From: Spirosoma panaciterrae DSM 21099
GTDB taxonomy: Bacteria; Bacteroidota; Bacteroidia; Cytophagales; Spirosomataceae
Assembly (NCBI RefSeq): GCF_000374025.1
Contig: NZ_KB893173.1
Span: 310,001-374,000, forward strand
Length of the DNA stretch: 64,000 bases
Direction: 5' to 3'
The notes under the pieces were generated by a model. That model saw nothing but the letters and a program-made list of their open reading frames with translations, was not told the DNA's origin and made no database searches. Positions 26,536 through 34,445 of the stretch are shown one piece after another. The position numbers were made by a program, and so were the translations under genes. Numbering within the stretch: the first letter of the stretch is position 1; each line of letters starts with the position of its first letter.

Positions 26536-26538
26536 ATT

Positions 26539-27198
26539 ATGAATAAAAACTGGTGGAAGGCCCTGGCCGTCCTGATTCTGACTTATGTAATTTTGCAGGG
26601 GATGCTTGGCGTAGTGCCCCGGCAGCCTATTTTGAACGAGAGCATCCGTAATGTGTATTTCCACGTTCCGCTCTGGTTTGGCATGATTACCCTGTTGCTT
26701 ACCTCCGCTGTTTATTCCATCCGCTACCTGCGCAACGGTCGGTTCGATGACGACGTCGTGGCTGTTGAGTTTGCCAACACAGGCATCTTATTTGGTATTT
26801 TGGGGTGTGCTACGGGGTCGATCTGGGCAAATTTTACCTGGGGAGAGCCCTGGCCCAACGATCCGAAACTAAATAGTGTGGCCATTGCCATGCTGATGTA
26901 TCTGGCCTATATGATTCTGCGGGGTTCGTTCGATGATGAGCAGCGACGAGCGCGGATCTCGGCGGTTTACAACATTTTTGCCTTTGCTGTATTCATCCCG
27001 CTCATTTTTATTGTTCCTCGACTAACCGACTCGTTGCACCCTGGAAATGGTGGTAATCCGGCATTTGGTAAATACGATATGGACAATAAACTGCGCATGG
27101 TGTTTTATCCGGCCATTATCGGATTTACGTTATTGGGGGTTTGGATTACCCAACTGCGTGTGCGCTACCGACGCATAAAAGCGGCTCTCGATGAGTAA
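26539..27198 (+). CDS. ccmC: Cytochrome c biogenesis protein CcmC (CcsA-domain heme handler)
   Basis: A 219-residue membrane protein from the ATG at 26539, just past the palindrome; an upstream in-frame start would lie inside the repeat and is unlikely. It has six hydrophobic helices and the heme-handling tryptophan-rich segment GSIWANFTWGEPWPNDPK (about residues 93-110), with conserved His residues in NVYFHVPLW before it. It presents heme to CcmE. Length and position after ccmB fit CcmC well. Confidence 0.9.
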   Translation: MNKNWWKALAVLILTYVILQGMLGVVPRQPILNESIRNVYFHVPLWFGMITLLLTSAVYSIRYLRNGRFDDDVVAVEFANTGILFGILGCATGSIWANFTWGEPWPNDPKLNSVAIAMLMYLAYMILRGSFDDEQRRARISAVYNIFAFAVFIPLIFIVPRLTDSLHPGNGGNPAFGKYDMDNKLRMVFYPAIIGFTLLGVWITQLRVRYRRIKAALDE

Positions 27199-27228
27199 AC
27201 TCATGTAGTGTTCATGAATGATTCAGTG

Positions 27229-27236
27229 TATTTTTG
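27229..27236 (+). promoter_or_regulatory. Possible internal -7 element before ccmD
   Basis: TATTTTTG matches TAnnTTTG, 29 bases upstream of the 27266 ATG. It follows a small hairpin at the ccmC stop codon (atgag/ctcat, 27191-27204). Confidence 0.4.
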
Positions 27237-27265
27237 CGTTATTTTTCTAACCATTTCGTAGTCAA

Positions 27266-27517
27266 ATGCGATTGTCATTTTTACGAAAAGCGCCACTAGC
27301 CGCTTTTCTGTTACTCAGCCAGCCTCTCTTTGCCCAGCAGCCCGTTGCAGACGGTGTTGAAATGGCTGATCGGCTTCGGGCCGATGGTAAAATCTGGGTG
27401 GTTGTTGCCGTAATTGCTGCCGTATTTGCTGGAATCGTGATTTACCTAATCCGGCTGGATCGTCAAATCACTAAACTGGAAAAAGACATTAAGCGGAAAC
27501 CGACTGTAGTCAGTTAG
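27266..27517 (+). CDS. ccmD: CcmD family small membrane protein
   Basis: An 83-residue protein with a signal-like N-terminus (FLRKAPLAAFLLLSQPLFAQ) and a single central helix (IWVVVAVIAAVFAGIVIYLI) followed by the charged RLDRQITKLEKDI segment. This is the helix plus R-L-D-R-x-I-x-x-L-E pattern of Bacteroidota CcmD-type proteins, which stabilise the CcmABC complex. It lies between ccmC and ccmE as expected. The family is so short that assignment relies heavily on position. Confidence 0.75.
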   Translation: MRLSFLRKAPLAAFLLLSQPLFAQQPVADGVEMADRLRADGKIWVVVAVIAAVFAGIVIYLIRLDRQITKLEKDIKRKPTVVS

Positions 27518-27562
27518 TAAGTCCTCAATACGAATAAACCACAGCTAACAAGTACTAATCCC

Positions 27563-28003
27563 ATGAAAATCTCTCACATTATCGGCATTATCGTTATCGC
27601 CATCGCTATTGGCGTCATTGCCAGCACAGCAGGCGATGCCAGTGTTTACACGACCTTCACCAAGGCTGAAAAAATGGCGCAGGATGGTGACGACAAGATG
27701 ATTCACGTAGTTGGCAAGCTCAAAAAGGATGCTCACGGGCAAATTGTCGATATGTTCTACAATCCGGCCATTGACCCCAACCATTTTGAGTTTACGCTGG
27801 TCGATAATGACCAACGGGCGCAGAAAGTGATTTTCAACAGTCCCAAACCTCAGGATTTCGACCGCTCAGAGCAGGTGGTGGTTATTGGGGCGATGCAGGG
27901 CGACCATTTCCAGTGCAAGAAGATCCTGCTGAAGTGTCCGTCGAAATACCAGAACAACAAGCTCGAAACGACCGAACACGAAGCTAAAACAGCACAATTG
28001 TAA
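27563..28003 (+). CDS. ccmE: Heme chaperone CcmE, CxxxY variant
   Basis: A 146-residue periplasmic heme chaperone with an N-terminal membrane anchor (residues 5-22) and the OB-fold domain (YTTFTKAEKM, IHVVGKL, FEFTLVDND, VVVIGAM). In most bacteria heme binds covalently to a His in an HxxxY motif; here the matching site reads C125-P-S-K-Y129, a CxxxY type described from some archaea and sulfate reducers. The C-terminal tail is short and charged. It lies 45 bases after ccmD. Confidence 0.88.
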   Translation: MKISHIIGIIVIAIAIGVIASTAGDASVYTTFTKAEKMAQDGDDKMIHVVGKLKKDAHGQIVDMFYNPAIDPNHFEFTLVDNDQRAQKVIFNSPKPQDFDRSEQVVVIGAMQGDHFQCKKILLKCPSKYQNNKLETTEHEAKTAQL

Positions 28004-28082
28004 AAAGAGTGGAAGAGCGAAAGAGTGAATGAGCGACTTAGGCACTTTCACTCTTTTGCTCTTTCGCTCTTTCACTCTTTTT
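28002..28082. repeat. Inverted repeat of AGAGYGAA units between ccmE and ccmF
   Basis: Arms 28002-28025 and 28059-28082 pair at 23 of 24 bases. The segment 28013-28036 is identical to 5901-5924 near coaD. The right arm ends in ctttttt-like T tract, so it could be a terminator or attenuator within the ccm operon. Confidence 0.75.
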
Positions 28083-28087
28083 AAATT

Positions 28088-30751
28088 ATGATACACACAA
28101 CCGTCGGGAACCTCGGCCACTTTTTCGTTATCCTGTCCTTTGTCACGGCTTTGGTGGCAACGGTAGGTTATTTTTTGTCGGCTCTTGGAAAGCCTGCCAG
28201 CGTTCAGGCAAAGGCTGTAGAAGAACCCCAGCTAGCCTATGCTGGCGAGTCGATCTCCAATGAAGCCAGTTTTGGAGGAAAAACAGCGAAACGTAAAGCC
28301 AAGTCTACGGTTCAGGTTACGGAACCACCCGCTCGCGACGACTGGAAGAAACTGGCGCGCTGGGCTTTCTATGTTCATGGTGCTGCGGTCGTTGGTGTTG
28401 CGGCCTGCCTGTTCTACATCATTTTCAATCACTATTTCGAGTACCATTACGCCTGGAGTCACTCCTCACGAGCGCTCCCAGTCAAATACATGATTGCCTG
28501 TTTCTGGGAAAGCCAGGAAGGGTCCTTCTTACTGTGGCTATTCTGGAATGCAGTTCTGGGGGCTATACTGATCCGCACGGCTGGCTCTAAATGGGAAGCC
28601 CCCATGATGACCATCTTTGCCCTGGTTCAGGCCTTTCTGGCGTCAATGATTCTGGGCGTTGTTTTTGGCGATAGTTTCAAAATCGGCTCTTCTCCTTTCC
28701 TTTTACTCCGGGATGCCATACCCGATGCGCCGATCTTCGCCACAGATCCTAATTTCATTCCCAAAGATGGCAACGGCCTGAACCCATTACTCCAGAACTA
28801 CTGGATGGTTATTCACCCGCCTACCCTGTTTCTGGGTTTTGCGCTGACCCTCGTTCCGTTTGCGTTTTGTGTGGCGGGTCTCTGGCGGAATCAACCTTCC
28901 GAATGGATTCGGCCAGCCCTTCCCTGGACCCTTTTCGGGGCTATGATTCTGGGGGTAGGCATTATGATGGGGGGCTATTGGGCCTACGAAACCCTGAACT
29001 TTGGCGGTTACTGGAACTGGGACCCTGTCGAAAATGCGGTTTATGTTCCCTGGCTTGTCATGGTGGCCTCCATTCACGGCATGCTGATTGCCAAACGTAG
29101 TTCAACAGGGCTTAAAACGGCGATTATCCTGGCTATCAGTACATTTCTGCTGGTGCTGTATGCTACTTTCCTGACTCGTAGTGGCATTCTGGGCAATGCG
29201 TCGGTTCACTCCTTTACCGATCTGGGCCTTTCCGGTCAATTACTGATTTACCTGCTGGTGTTTGTGGCTGTATCGGTTGTGCTGGCCGCCAGCAAATGGA
29301 AATTCATACCGAGCGATGAAAAGGAAGCCTCAATATATACCAAAGAGTTCTGGCTCTTTATAGGTGCTACCGTTCTATGCCTGGCTGCTTTTCAGGTGAT
29401 TGCCACAACGTCGATTCCGGTTTATACAAAAATCCTGGAATCGTTCGGTAAAATAACCAATCTGGCCCTGCCTGCCGATCAGATTGCCCACTATAACAAA
29501 TTCCAGGTCTGGTTTTTTGTTGCCATCTGCCTGCTGACGGGCGTTGGACAGTACATGTGGTGGCGTAAAATAGAGGCTAAAAAATGGGATGCGCTTATTA
29601 CTCCGGGTATCATTACCCTACTCATTAGTGCCGGTTTGATCGCCTTCGGCTCGATGAAAAACCCGGTTTATATGGCCTTGCTGGTAGCATCCGTGTTTGC
29701 GCTGGTTACCAACGGCTCTATTCTGATCGGTGTTATCCGGGGCAATTATCGGTTTTCGGGTGGAGCCATTGCCCACATTGGTATGGCGCTGATGCTGCTG
29801 GGGATTCTCTACTCGGCAGGCTTTTCGAAAGTCATTTCGTTGAATACGACGGGGCTACTCATTTCCAAACAGGATGAGTTTACCAAGAACGACAATAAGG
29901 AAAATAAGGAGAATACCCTGCTTTGGCTGAACCAGCCCGAACGCATGGGTCCCTACCAGCTAACCTACCGGGGGCAGCGGATCGAAGCCCGCGACGTACC
30001 AGGCTATCTTTCCCGGAAAGATGTGATGGTTATCGAGGGCGATTTTCACGGCATTGCCCAACGAGATATTGAGCAGAACGGTAAAGTCTACTATAAAAAA
30101 GGAGATACCCTGGCCCTTTACCCCGAAAACACCTACTATGAGGTCGAATACCGGGAGCCAGGCGGCAAGGTATTTAGCCTGTATCCACGCGCTCAGGTAA
30201 ACGAACGAATGGGGCTGCTGGCATCGCCCGATATTCGGCATAAGGTCGACCGGGATATGTATACGTATGTGTCGTCGGTACCCGATCCGAATGCGGAGAA
30301 TAAATGGGAAAAGACCGAAACCTATTCTGTGGCGATTAAAGACACGTTCTTCCTGAACGACTACGTGGCTATTCTGGACGATGTAGTACGCACGAATGAA
30401 GTCGACGGCATTGAAGTAGGACCAGAAGATGCCGCCGTTCGGGCGCGTGTGCGTGTACTCGATAAAAACGGCGAGCATATACTGAGTCCGGCCTTTGTTA
30501 TCAAGAACCGAATGGTGGCGCACCCAGCCGAAATCAGCGACGAACTTGGCGTACGTATCCAGTTGAACGAAATTGACCCCCGTACGGGCAAATTTACCTT
30601 TGCCGTGAACCGTACCCAACGCGATTATATCGTGATGAAAGCGGTTGAGAAACCACTCATTAATATTCTCTGGATTGGAACACTGGTGGTGGTGCTTGGT
30701 CTAAGCATTTCGACCGTTCGCCGATACCGTGAATTCCAAAAGAGTCGATAG
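28088..30751 (+). CDS. ccmF: Cytochrome c maturation heme lyase subunit CcmF
   Basis: An 887-residue polytopic protein of the heme-handling family, acting at the heme ligation step. The tryptophan-rich motif reads GGYWNWDPVENAVYVPWL (about residue 303), with flanking conserved His segments (YWMVIHPPTLFLGFA and SIHGMLIAKR). A large periplasmic part of about 250 residues (GLLISKQDEFTKND to NRTQRDYIVMK) precedes the last helix. It is longer than Escherichia coli CcmF (about 650), as usual in Bacteroidota. It starts 84 bases after ccmE, behind an inverted repeat. Confidence 0.93.
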   Translation: MIHTTVGNLGHFFVILSFVTALVATVGYFLSALGKPASVQAKAVEEPQLAYAGESISNEASFGGKTAKRKAKSTVQVTEPPARDDWKKLARWAFYVHGAAVVGVAACLFYIIFNHYFEYHYAWSHSSRALPVKYMIACFWESQEGSFLLWLFWNAVLGAILIRTAGSKWEAPMMTIFALVQAFLASMILGVVFGDSFKIGSSPFLLLRDAIPDAPIFATDPNFIPKDGNGLNPLLQNYWMVIHPPTLFLGFALTLVPFAFCVAGLWRNQPSEWIRPALPWTLFGAMILGVGIMMGGYWAYETLNFGGYWNWDPVENAVYVPWLVMVASIHGMLIAKRSSTGLKTAIILAISTFLLVLYATFLTRSGILGNASVHSFTDLGLSGQLLIYLLVFVAVSVVLAASKWKFIPSDEKEASIYTKEFWLFIGATVLCLAAFQVIATTSIPVYTKILESFGKITNLALPADQIAHYNKFQVWFFVAICLLTGVGQYMWWRKIEAKKWDALITPGIITLLISAGLIAFGSMKNPVYMALLVASVFALVTNGSILIGVIRGNYRFSGGAIAHIGMALMLLGILYSAGFSKVISLNTTGLLISKQDEFTKNDNKENKENTLLWLNQPERMGPYQLTYRGQRIEARDVPGYLSRKDVMVIEGDFHGIAQRDIEQNGKVYYKKGDTLALYPENTYYEVEYREPGGKVFSLYPRAQVNERMGLLASPDIRHKVDRDMYTYVSSVPDPNAENKWEKTETYSVAIKDTFFLNDYVAILDDVVRTNEVDGIEVGPEDAAVRARVRVLDKNGEHILSPAFVIKNRMVAHPAEISDELGVRIQLNEIDPRTGKFTFAVNRTQRDYIVMKAVEKPLINILWIGTLVVVLGLSISTVRRYREFQKSR

Positions 30752-30756
30752 TCTAT

Positions 30757-30784
30757 AGTCGTCAATCGATGAAAATTGACGACT
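30757..30784. repeat. 10-base perfect inverted repeat after ccmF
   Basis: Arms agtcgtcaat (30757-30766) and attgacgact (30775-30784) pair perfectly around an 8-base loop, between the ccmF stop and the next ATG. There is no T tract, so it is a stem-loop of unclear role. Confidence 0.65.
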
Positions 30785-30792
30785 AATGTACC

Positions 30793-31026
30793 ATGAAGCT
30801 AAAACTTTCTGAGATTTTACTCCTGTCGGCGGCTGCCGGTTTTCTGATTCTCTGGATTGCCGAGTATCAGCGCACAAGTTTTGCCGAAAGCTATTGGCTA
30901 CTGATGCTGTGCCTGGGTTTTCTGCTGGCTTTTCAATATTTTAAAAACAAACGACTCGAACGCGAAAAAGCCGTTTCGCCTACCATTAAGCAAATGATAG
31001 AAGAACGGAAGAAGAAAAAGAAGTGA
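30793..31026 (+). CDS. Small two-helix membrane protein downstream of ccmF
   Basis: A 77-residue protein with two hydrophobic helices (residues 6-23 and 33-49) and a lysine-rich cytoplasmic tail ending in ERKKKKK. No family is recognised. It follows ccmF by 41 bases and may be an accessory of the maturation system or simply part of the transcript. The real end of the operon may be here or after the CNNM gene downstream. Confidence 0.65.
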   Translation: MKLKLSEILLLSAAAGFLILWIAEYQRTSFAESYWLLMLCLGFLLAFQYFKNKRLEREKAVSPTIKQMIEERKKKKK

Positions 31027-31073
31027 AGAATGAAGGGTGAGGAATAGGTATTGCTATTCTTCAATCTTCATTT
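31023..31073. repeat. Imperfect inverted repeat between small membrane gene and CNNM gene
   Basis: gaagaatgaag...gaatag and ctattcttcaatcttcatttc form an imperfect hairpin around gtattg. It is low complexity and lies directly after the stop codon at 31026, in the same style as the other junctions of this operon. Confidence 0.5.
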
Positions 31074-31084
31074 CTCCGTTGCCT

Positions 31085-32365
31085 ATGGAATCTTACGCCC
31101 TTTTGTTTGGTGCTTTACTGGCTCTGGTACTGGCTGGCTTTTTTTCGGCCGTCGAGATGGCCTATGTATCGGTGAACCGGCTGTATTTTGAACTGCACAG
31201 TAAGCAGGGCCCATTGAGTGAGAAACTGGTGTCGGGCTTCCTGAAAAACCCTATTCTGTTTATCGGAACAACGCTGACCGGCAATACCCTTTTCCTGGTT
31301 TTATATACGGTACTAGGGGTGATGGCGCTGAACCCTTTGCTGATGCTGGTACTGCCTCCAGCCTGGGCGACGCATGAGTTTGTCATCATTGCCATTGAGA
31401 CGCTGATTCTGACCATCATTTTTCTGCCGTTTGCCGATTATATTCCTAAAAGTCTGGCTCTGATCCATCCCGACCGATTTCTGGAAGGTCTGGCGGTTCC
31501 TCTCTGGGTTATATATAAAGCCATTGCCCCTATTGTCCGGGTATTGGTTGGCACTGCTCGCTTTTTTATCCGGTACGTGCTTGGCAAAAGGAACCCGGAA
31601 ATTCGGCCAGTTTTTGGCTTGACCGATCTCAACCAGTACCTGCAGCAGCTTAATCAGAAAGCCGATGCCGAAAAAGAAGTGGAAGTTGACACTGAAATTT
31701 TTAATAACGCCATTGAGTTTCGGGATGTTCGCGTGCGTGACTGTCTGGTACCTCGTACTGAAATTGCGGCCGTAGCTGTCGATGATTCCGTCGAAGAACT
31801 CAGGCAGGCTTTTCAGGACAGCGGCCATTCCAAGATTATCGTATACCGTGATACCATCGACGACGTAATTGGGTACTGTCATGCGCTCGCTCTTTTCAGA
31901 AAACCGACTACGGTTGAAGAAATCATTACCCCAATCATTACGGTTCCTCAAACCATGCCTGCCCAGGATTTATTCCTGCGGTTTTTATCAGAGCGAAAAA
32001 GTCTGGCTTTGGTAGTCGATGAATTTGGCGGAACAGCTGGTATCGTCAGCGTTGAGGATATGGTGGAGCAGATATTCGGCGAAATTCAGGACGAATACGA
32101 TACCAACGAAGATTGGGTTGAACAGCAACTCGATGAGCGAACCTGGCTACTGAGCGCTCGTCATGAAATCGACAGCCTGAACGAAACCTACGGCTGGCAT
32201 ATCCCGGAAGGTAGCTACGATACGCTGGGCGGACTTATCCTGGCTACCCACGAAGATGTGCCCCAGGTTGGTGAAGTCATCGAATTTTCGCCGTTTACGT
32301 TCACCATAGTTTCCATGGATGGTACCCGCATCGATACGGTTAAAGTACATCTGAATCGGGAATAA
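31085..32365 (+). CDS. CNNM / CBS / CorC_HlyC protein (hemolysin family)
   Basis: A 426-residue membrane protein from the ATG at 31085; the upstream 16-residue extension is non-coding repeat. An N-terminal CNNM domain has three or four helices (GFFSAVEMAYVSVNRL, FIGTTLTGNTLFLVLY, IIFLPFADYIPKSLAL), then a CBS pair (VRDCLVPRTEIAAV, KSLALVVDEFGGTAGIVSVEDM) and a CorC_HlyC C-terminal domain (STLGGL-like: YDTLGGLILATHEDVPQ). Homologues take part in Mg or Co efflux, and GldE of gliding bacteria belongs to the same family. The name GldE cannot be assigned without gliding genes nearby. Confidence 0.9.
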   Translation: MESYALLFGALLALVLAGFFSAVEMAYVSVNRLYFELHSKQGPLSEKLVSGFLKNPILFIGTTLTGNTLFLVLYTVLGVMALNPLLMLVLPPAWATHEFVIIAIETLILTIIFLPFADYIPKSLALIHPDRFLEGLAVPLWVIYKAIAPIVRVLVGTARFFIRYVLGKRNPEIRPVFGLTDLNQYLQQLNQKADAEKEVEVDTEIFNNAIEFRDVRVRDCLVPRTEIAAVAVDDSVEELRQAFQDSGHSKIIVYRDTIDDVIGYCHALALFRKPTTVEEIITPIITVPQTMPAQDLFLRFLSERKSLALVVDEFGGTAGIVSVEDMVEQIFGEIQDEYDTNEDWVEQQLDERTWLLSARHEIDSLNETYGWHIPEGSYDTLGGLILATHEDVPQVGEVIEFSPFTFTIVSMDGTRIDTVKVHLNRE

Positions 32366-32407
32366 CATCCGTATTGTCGTGCAAGGACGTAGACCAACAC
32401 AACTGTA

Positions 32408-32959
32408 TCAGTCAATATACTTTTTGTAGGTTGGCCGGTAGCCAAACAGATAGGCCAATGGCGTTAACGTTGTAAAAACCAGTTTCTGAATGGCCAGGGG
32501 AGGCTTCGGAAGTCGATAAACACCCATAAACCGATTCAACAGAAGAACTGCCTGCAAAAAATTAGGAACCCCCTCCTCGTTCGTTTTGCCATCGTTTGCC
32601 AAGCCGGTGGCCGTTTCTAAAAAATACTCCGTAATCAATGCCGGACGAACCTGCCAGTTCACCACAGTGGGCTGGTCTGCCTCATTCCACATTGAATGCA
32701 CCGTATGCCGGGGAATCCGGAAAGAATCGCCCTGTTTATAAACCCGTAGCCTACCATTGAGCCGAACGGTTAACTGTCCTGAACGGATGGTAAAATCTTC
32801 AACCTGGGACGGATGATAATGGGGCGCAGGCTCCCTGGAATGCGCCTTGAACGTAGCATCCATGTCCAGCAATTCGCCATCCGTATCCTCACTCGTTTTC
32901 AGGAAGCGGATTTCCTGTCCAGTCACGTTGTTTCGGATCGATTTAGTCGCGTAAGCCAT
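32408..32959 (-). CDS. Cupin-domain protein
   Basis: A 183-residue protein with one cupin barrel: the first motif is PAPHYHPSQVEDFTIRSG (His pair and Glu/Asp metal ligands) and the second IPRHTVHSMWN, about 95 residues into the protein. The last 70 residues form a hydrophobic tail with LVFTTLTPLAYLFGY that could touch the membrane. Substrate unknown. It is convergent with the CNNM gene and lies divergently from pyrE. Confidence 0.82.
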   Translation of the reverse strand: MAYATKSIRNNVTGQEIRFLKTSEDTDGELLDMDATFKAHSREPAPHYHPSQVEDFTIRSGQLTVRLNGRLRVYKQGDSFRIPRHTVHSMWNEADQPTVVNWQVRPALITEYFLETATGLANDGKTNEEGVPNFLQAVLLLNRFMGVYRLPKPPLAIQKLVFTTLTPLAYLFGYRPTYKKYID

Positions 32960-33138
32960 ATCTATAGTTCCTTTGGTCTGTCAAAGTTGGTGGACCACAT
33001 ACCCTATATACAACACTTCGCCAGATGAAACGGAACAATTGGCGCCTGAATCGGCCGTAGTGCTCCTTGTGGTTCATTCAAAATTCCACACGCATGCGAT
33101 TTTCGTCCTTCGGTGCTGATGGACCAACGGAGTTTGTG

Positions 33139-33146
33139 TACTTTTG
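33139..33146 (+). promoter_or_regulatory. Bacteroidota -7 element upstream of pyrE
   Basis: TACTTTTG matches TAnnTTTG. It lies inside the open frame extending upstream of pyrE, which argues that translation begins after it, at the GTG at 33170. Confidence 0.55.
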
Positions 33147-33169
33147 AGTCCTTACTATTTTATGATTCT

Positions 33170-33808
33170 GTGGATTCTTCACTCATTCAAAAAACGGTAG
33201 CCCAGCATCTACTGGCTGTACAGGCCGTTCGGCTTCGGCCCACTGAGCCATTCACCTGGAGTTCAGGATGGAAATCCCCCATTTACTGTGACAATCGGAT
33301 TACACTCGCTCACCCCGAGGTTCGGAGTTTTATCAAGAATGCCTTAGCTCAGGCCATACGGCAGCAATTCCCTACGGCTGATGTGATCGCAGGTGTAGCT
33401 ACGGCCGGTATACCCCAGGGTGTTCTGGTAGCCGATGTACTGTCTTTGCCGTATTGCTACGTCCGGCCCGAACCCAAAGCGCACGGTATGGGGAAACAAA
33501 TCGAAGGTCATCTGACGGCTGGCCAACGGGTAGTCGTTATTGAAGATTTAATTTCGACGGGGGGCAGCTCCCTTAAAGTAGTCGATGCCCTACGAGCGGC
33601 TGGGGCTGAAGTGCTGGGTATGGCCGCTATCTTTACCTATGGGTTCTCAATAGCTGACCAGAATTTTTCCAATAAAGGTGTGCCCCTGGTTTGCTTAAGC
33701 AACTATGACGCGCTCCTTAAAGAAGCCCAGGCGCTTGACTATATTCCAGCCAATGCCATGCAATCACTGGCTGCCTGGCGGCAGAACCCATCCGAATGGG
33801 GCCAATAA
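33170..33808 (+). CDS. pyrE: Orotate phosphoribosyltransferase PyrE
   Basis: Joins orotate and PRPP to make orotidine 5'-phosphate in pyrimidine synthesis. Conserved segments are FTWSSGWKSPIYCDNR, DVIAGVATAGIPQG, YVRPEPKAHGMGKQIEG (the catalytic loop Lys and His) and the PRPP-binding VVVIEDLISTGGSS. The open frame extends up to 33113, but GTG 33170 gives 212 residues, the usual length, and lies just after the -7 element; I chose it for that reason. No other pyrimidine gene is adjacent. Confidence 0.93.
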   Translation: MDSSLIQKTVAQHLLAVQAVRLRPTEPFTWSSGWKSPIYCDNRITLAHPEVRSFIKNALAQAIRQQFPTADVIAGVATAGIPQGVLVADVLSLPYCYVRPEPKAHGMGKQIEGHLTAGQRVVVIEDLISTGGSSLKVVDALRAAGAEVLGMAAIFTYGFSIADQNFSNKGVPLVCLSNYDALLKEAQALDYIPANAMQSLAAWRQNPSEWGQ

Positions 33809-33904
33809 ACGTGAAATTCCGTTTAGGATAGGCTGACGTCCCTAAAACAGATGCCTGTTTGTCGTTACAATCAGCCTATCAACACCTTCAACCAACCAAC
33901 TCCT

Positions 33905-34354
33905 ATGAACCAATCGGAACATTCGCCCGCGCCCGACGTGACTAAAACCTACACCAATGGGGAGGTCACAGTGGTTTGGAAACCAGCCGTCTGCATCCAT
34001 TCTAAAATGTGCTGGACACAGTTGGCTGAGGTTTTCAACCCGCGAATACGCCCGTGGGTCAATATGGACGGAGCGACGACGCAGCGCATTGTTGAACAGG
34101 TGGATCGTTGCCCATCGAAGGCATTGAGCTATTACCGAAATGAAGAGCCGATCAAACCCGACGACATTCAGGCCGAAAGTATCGTCGAGCCTTTGCCCAA
34201 TGGACCGCTGTTGGTGTATGGCAATCTTAGGGTGAAAGATGCCAGCGGCCATGAAACGCAAAAGAATAAAGTGACGGCTTTCTGTCGGTGTGGTGGCAGC
34301 AGCAACAAACCGTATTGCGATGGTACCCACGTAAAGAATGGCTTCGTCGGTTGA
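33905..34354 (+). CDS. YjdI-type iron-sulfur domain fused to a CDGSH domain
   Basis: A 149-residue soluble protein with two small iron-sulfur modules. The first (residues 15-80) is the Fer4_19/YjdI type: C30-I-H-S-K-M-C36 and C69-P. The second (about 97-149) is a CDGSH zinc-finger-like 2Fe-2S domain with the Cys3-His1 ligand set complete: C127, C129, C138 and H142 in CRCGGSSNKPYCDGTH. CDGSH clusters are redox-active and labile. The physiological partner is unknown. The gene is alone, about 100 bases after pyrE. Confidence 0.9.
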   Translation: MNQSEHSPAPDVTKTYTNGEVTVVWKPAVCIHSKMCWTQLAEVFNPRIRPWVNMDGATTQRIVEQVDRCPSKALSYYRNEEPIKPDDIQAESIVEPLPNGPLLVYGNLRVKDASGHETQKNKVTAFCRCGGSSNKPYCDGTHVKNGFVG

Positions 34355-34445
34355 CATCCGTTCAACGCCTACAGCCCTGGCAAGCTCCTGACTGACTGCT
34401 CTCCACCGGCCCATTGCCTTACTTTTGCAGCCAATAATCTGGGCT

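Noticed and set aside
29960-30619. 219-codon open frame on the minus strand opposite ccmF
   Set aside because: It is the shadow of a real gene in the opposite frame; no family pattern, and ccmF is unambiguous.
31085-32365. Naming the CNNM/CBS protein GldE
   Set aside because: The family matches, but no gliding genes are in the neighbourhood to support the specific name.
33842-34414. 190-codon minus-strand frame opposite the iron-sulfur protein
   Set aside because: The plus-strand protein has complete CDGSH ligands, so the antisense frame is a shadow.
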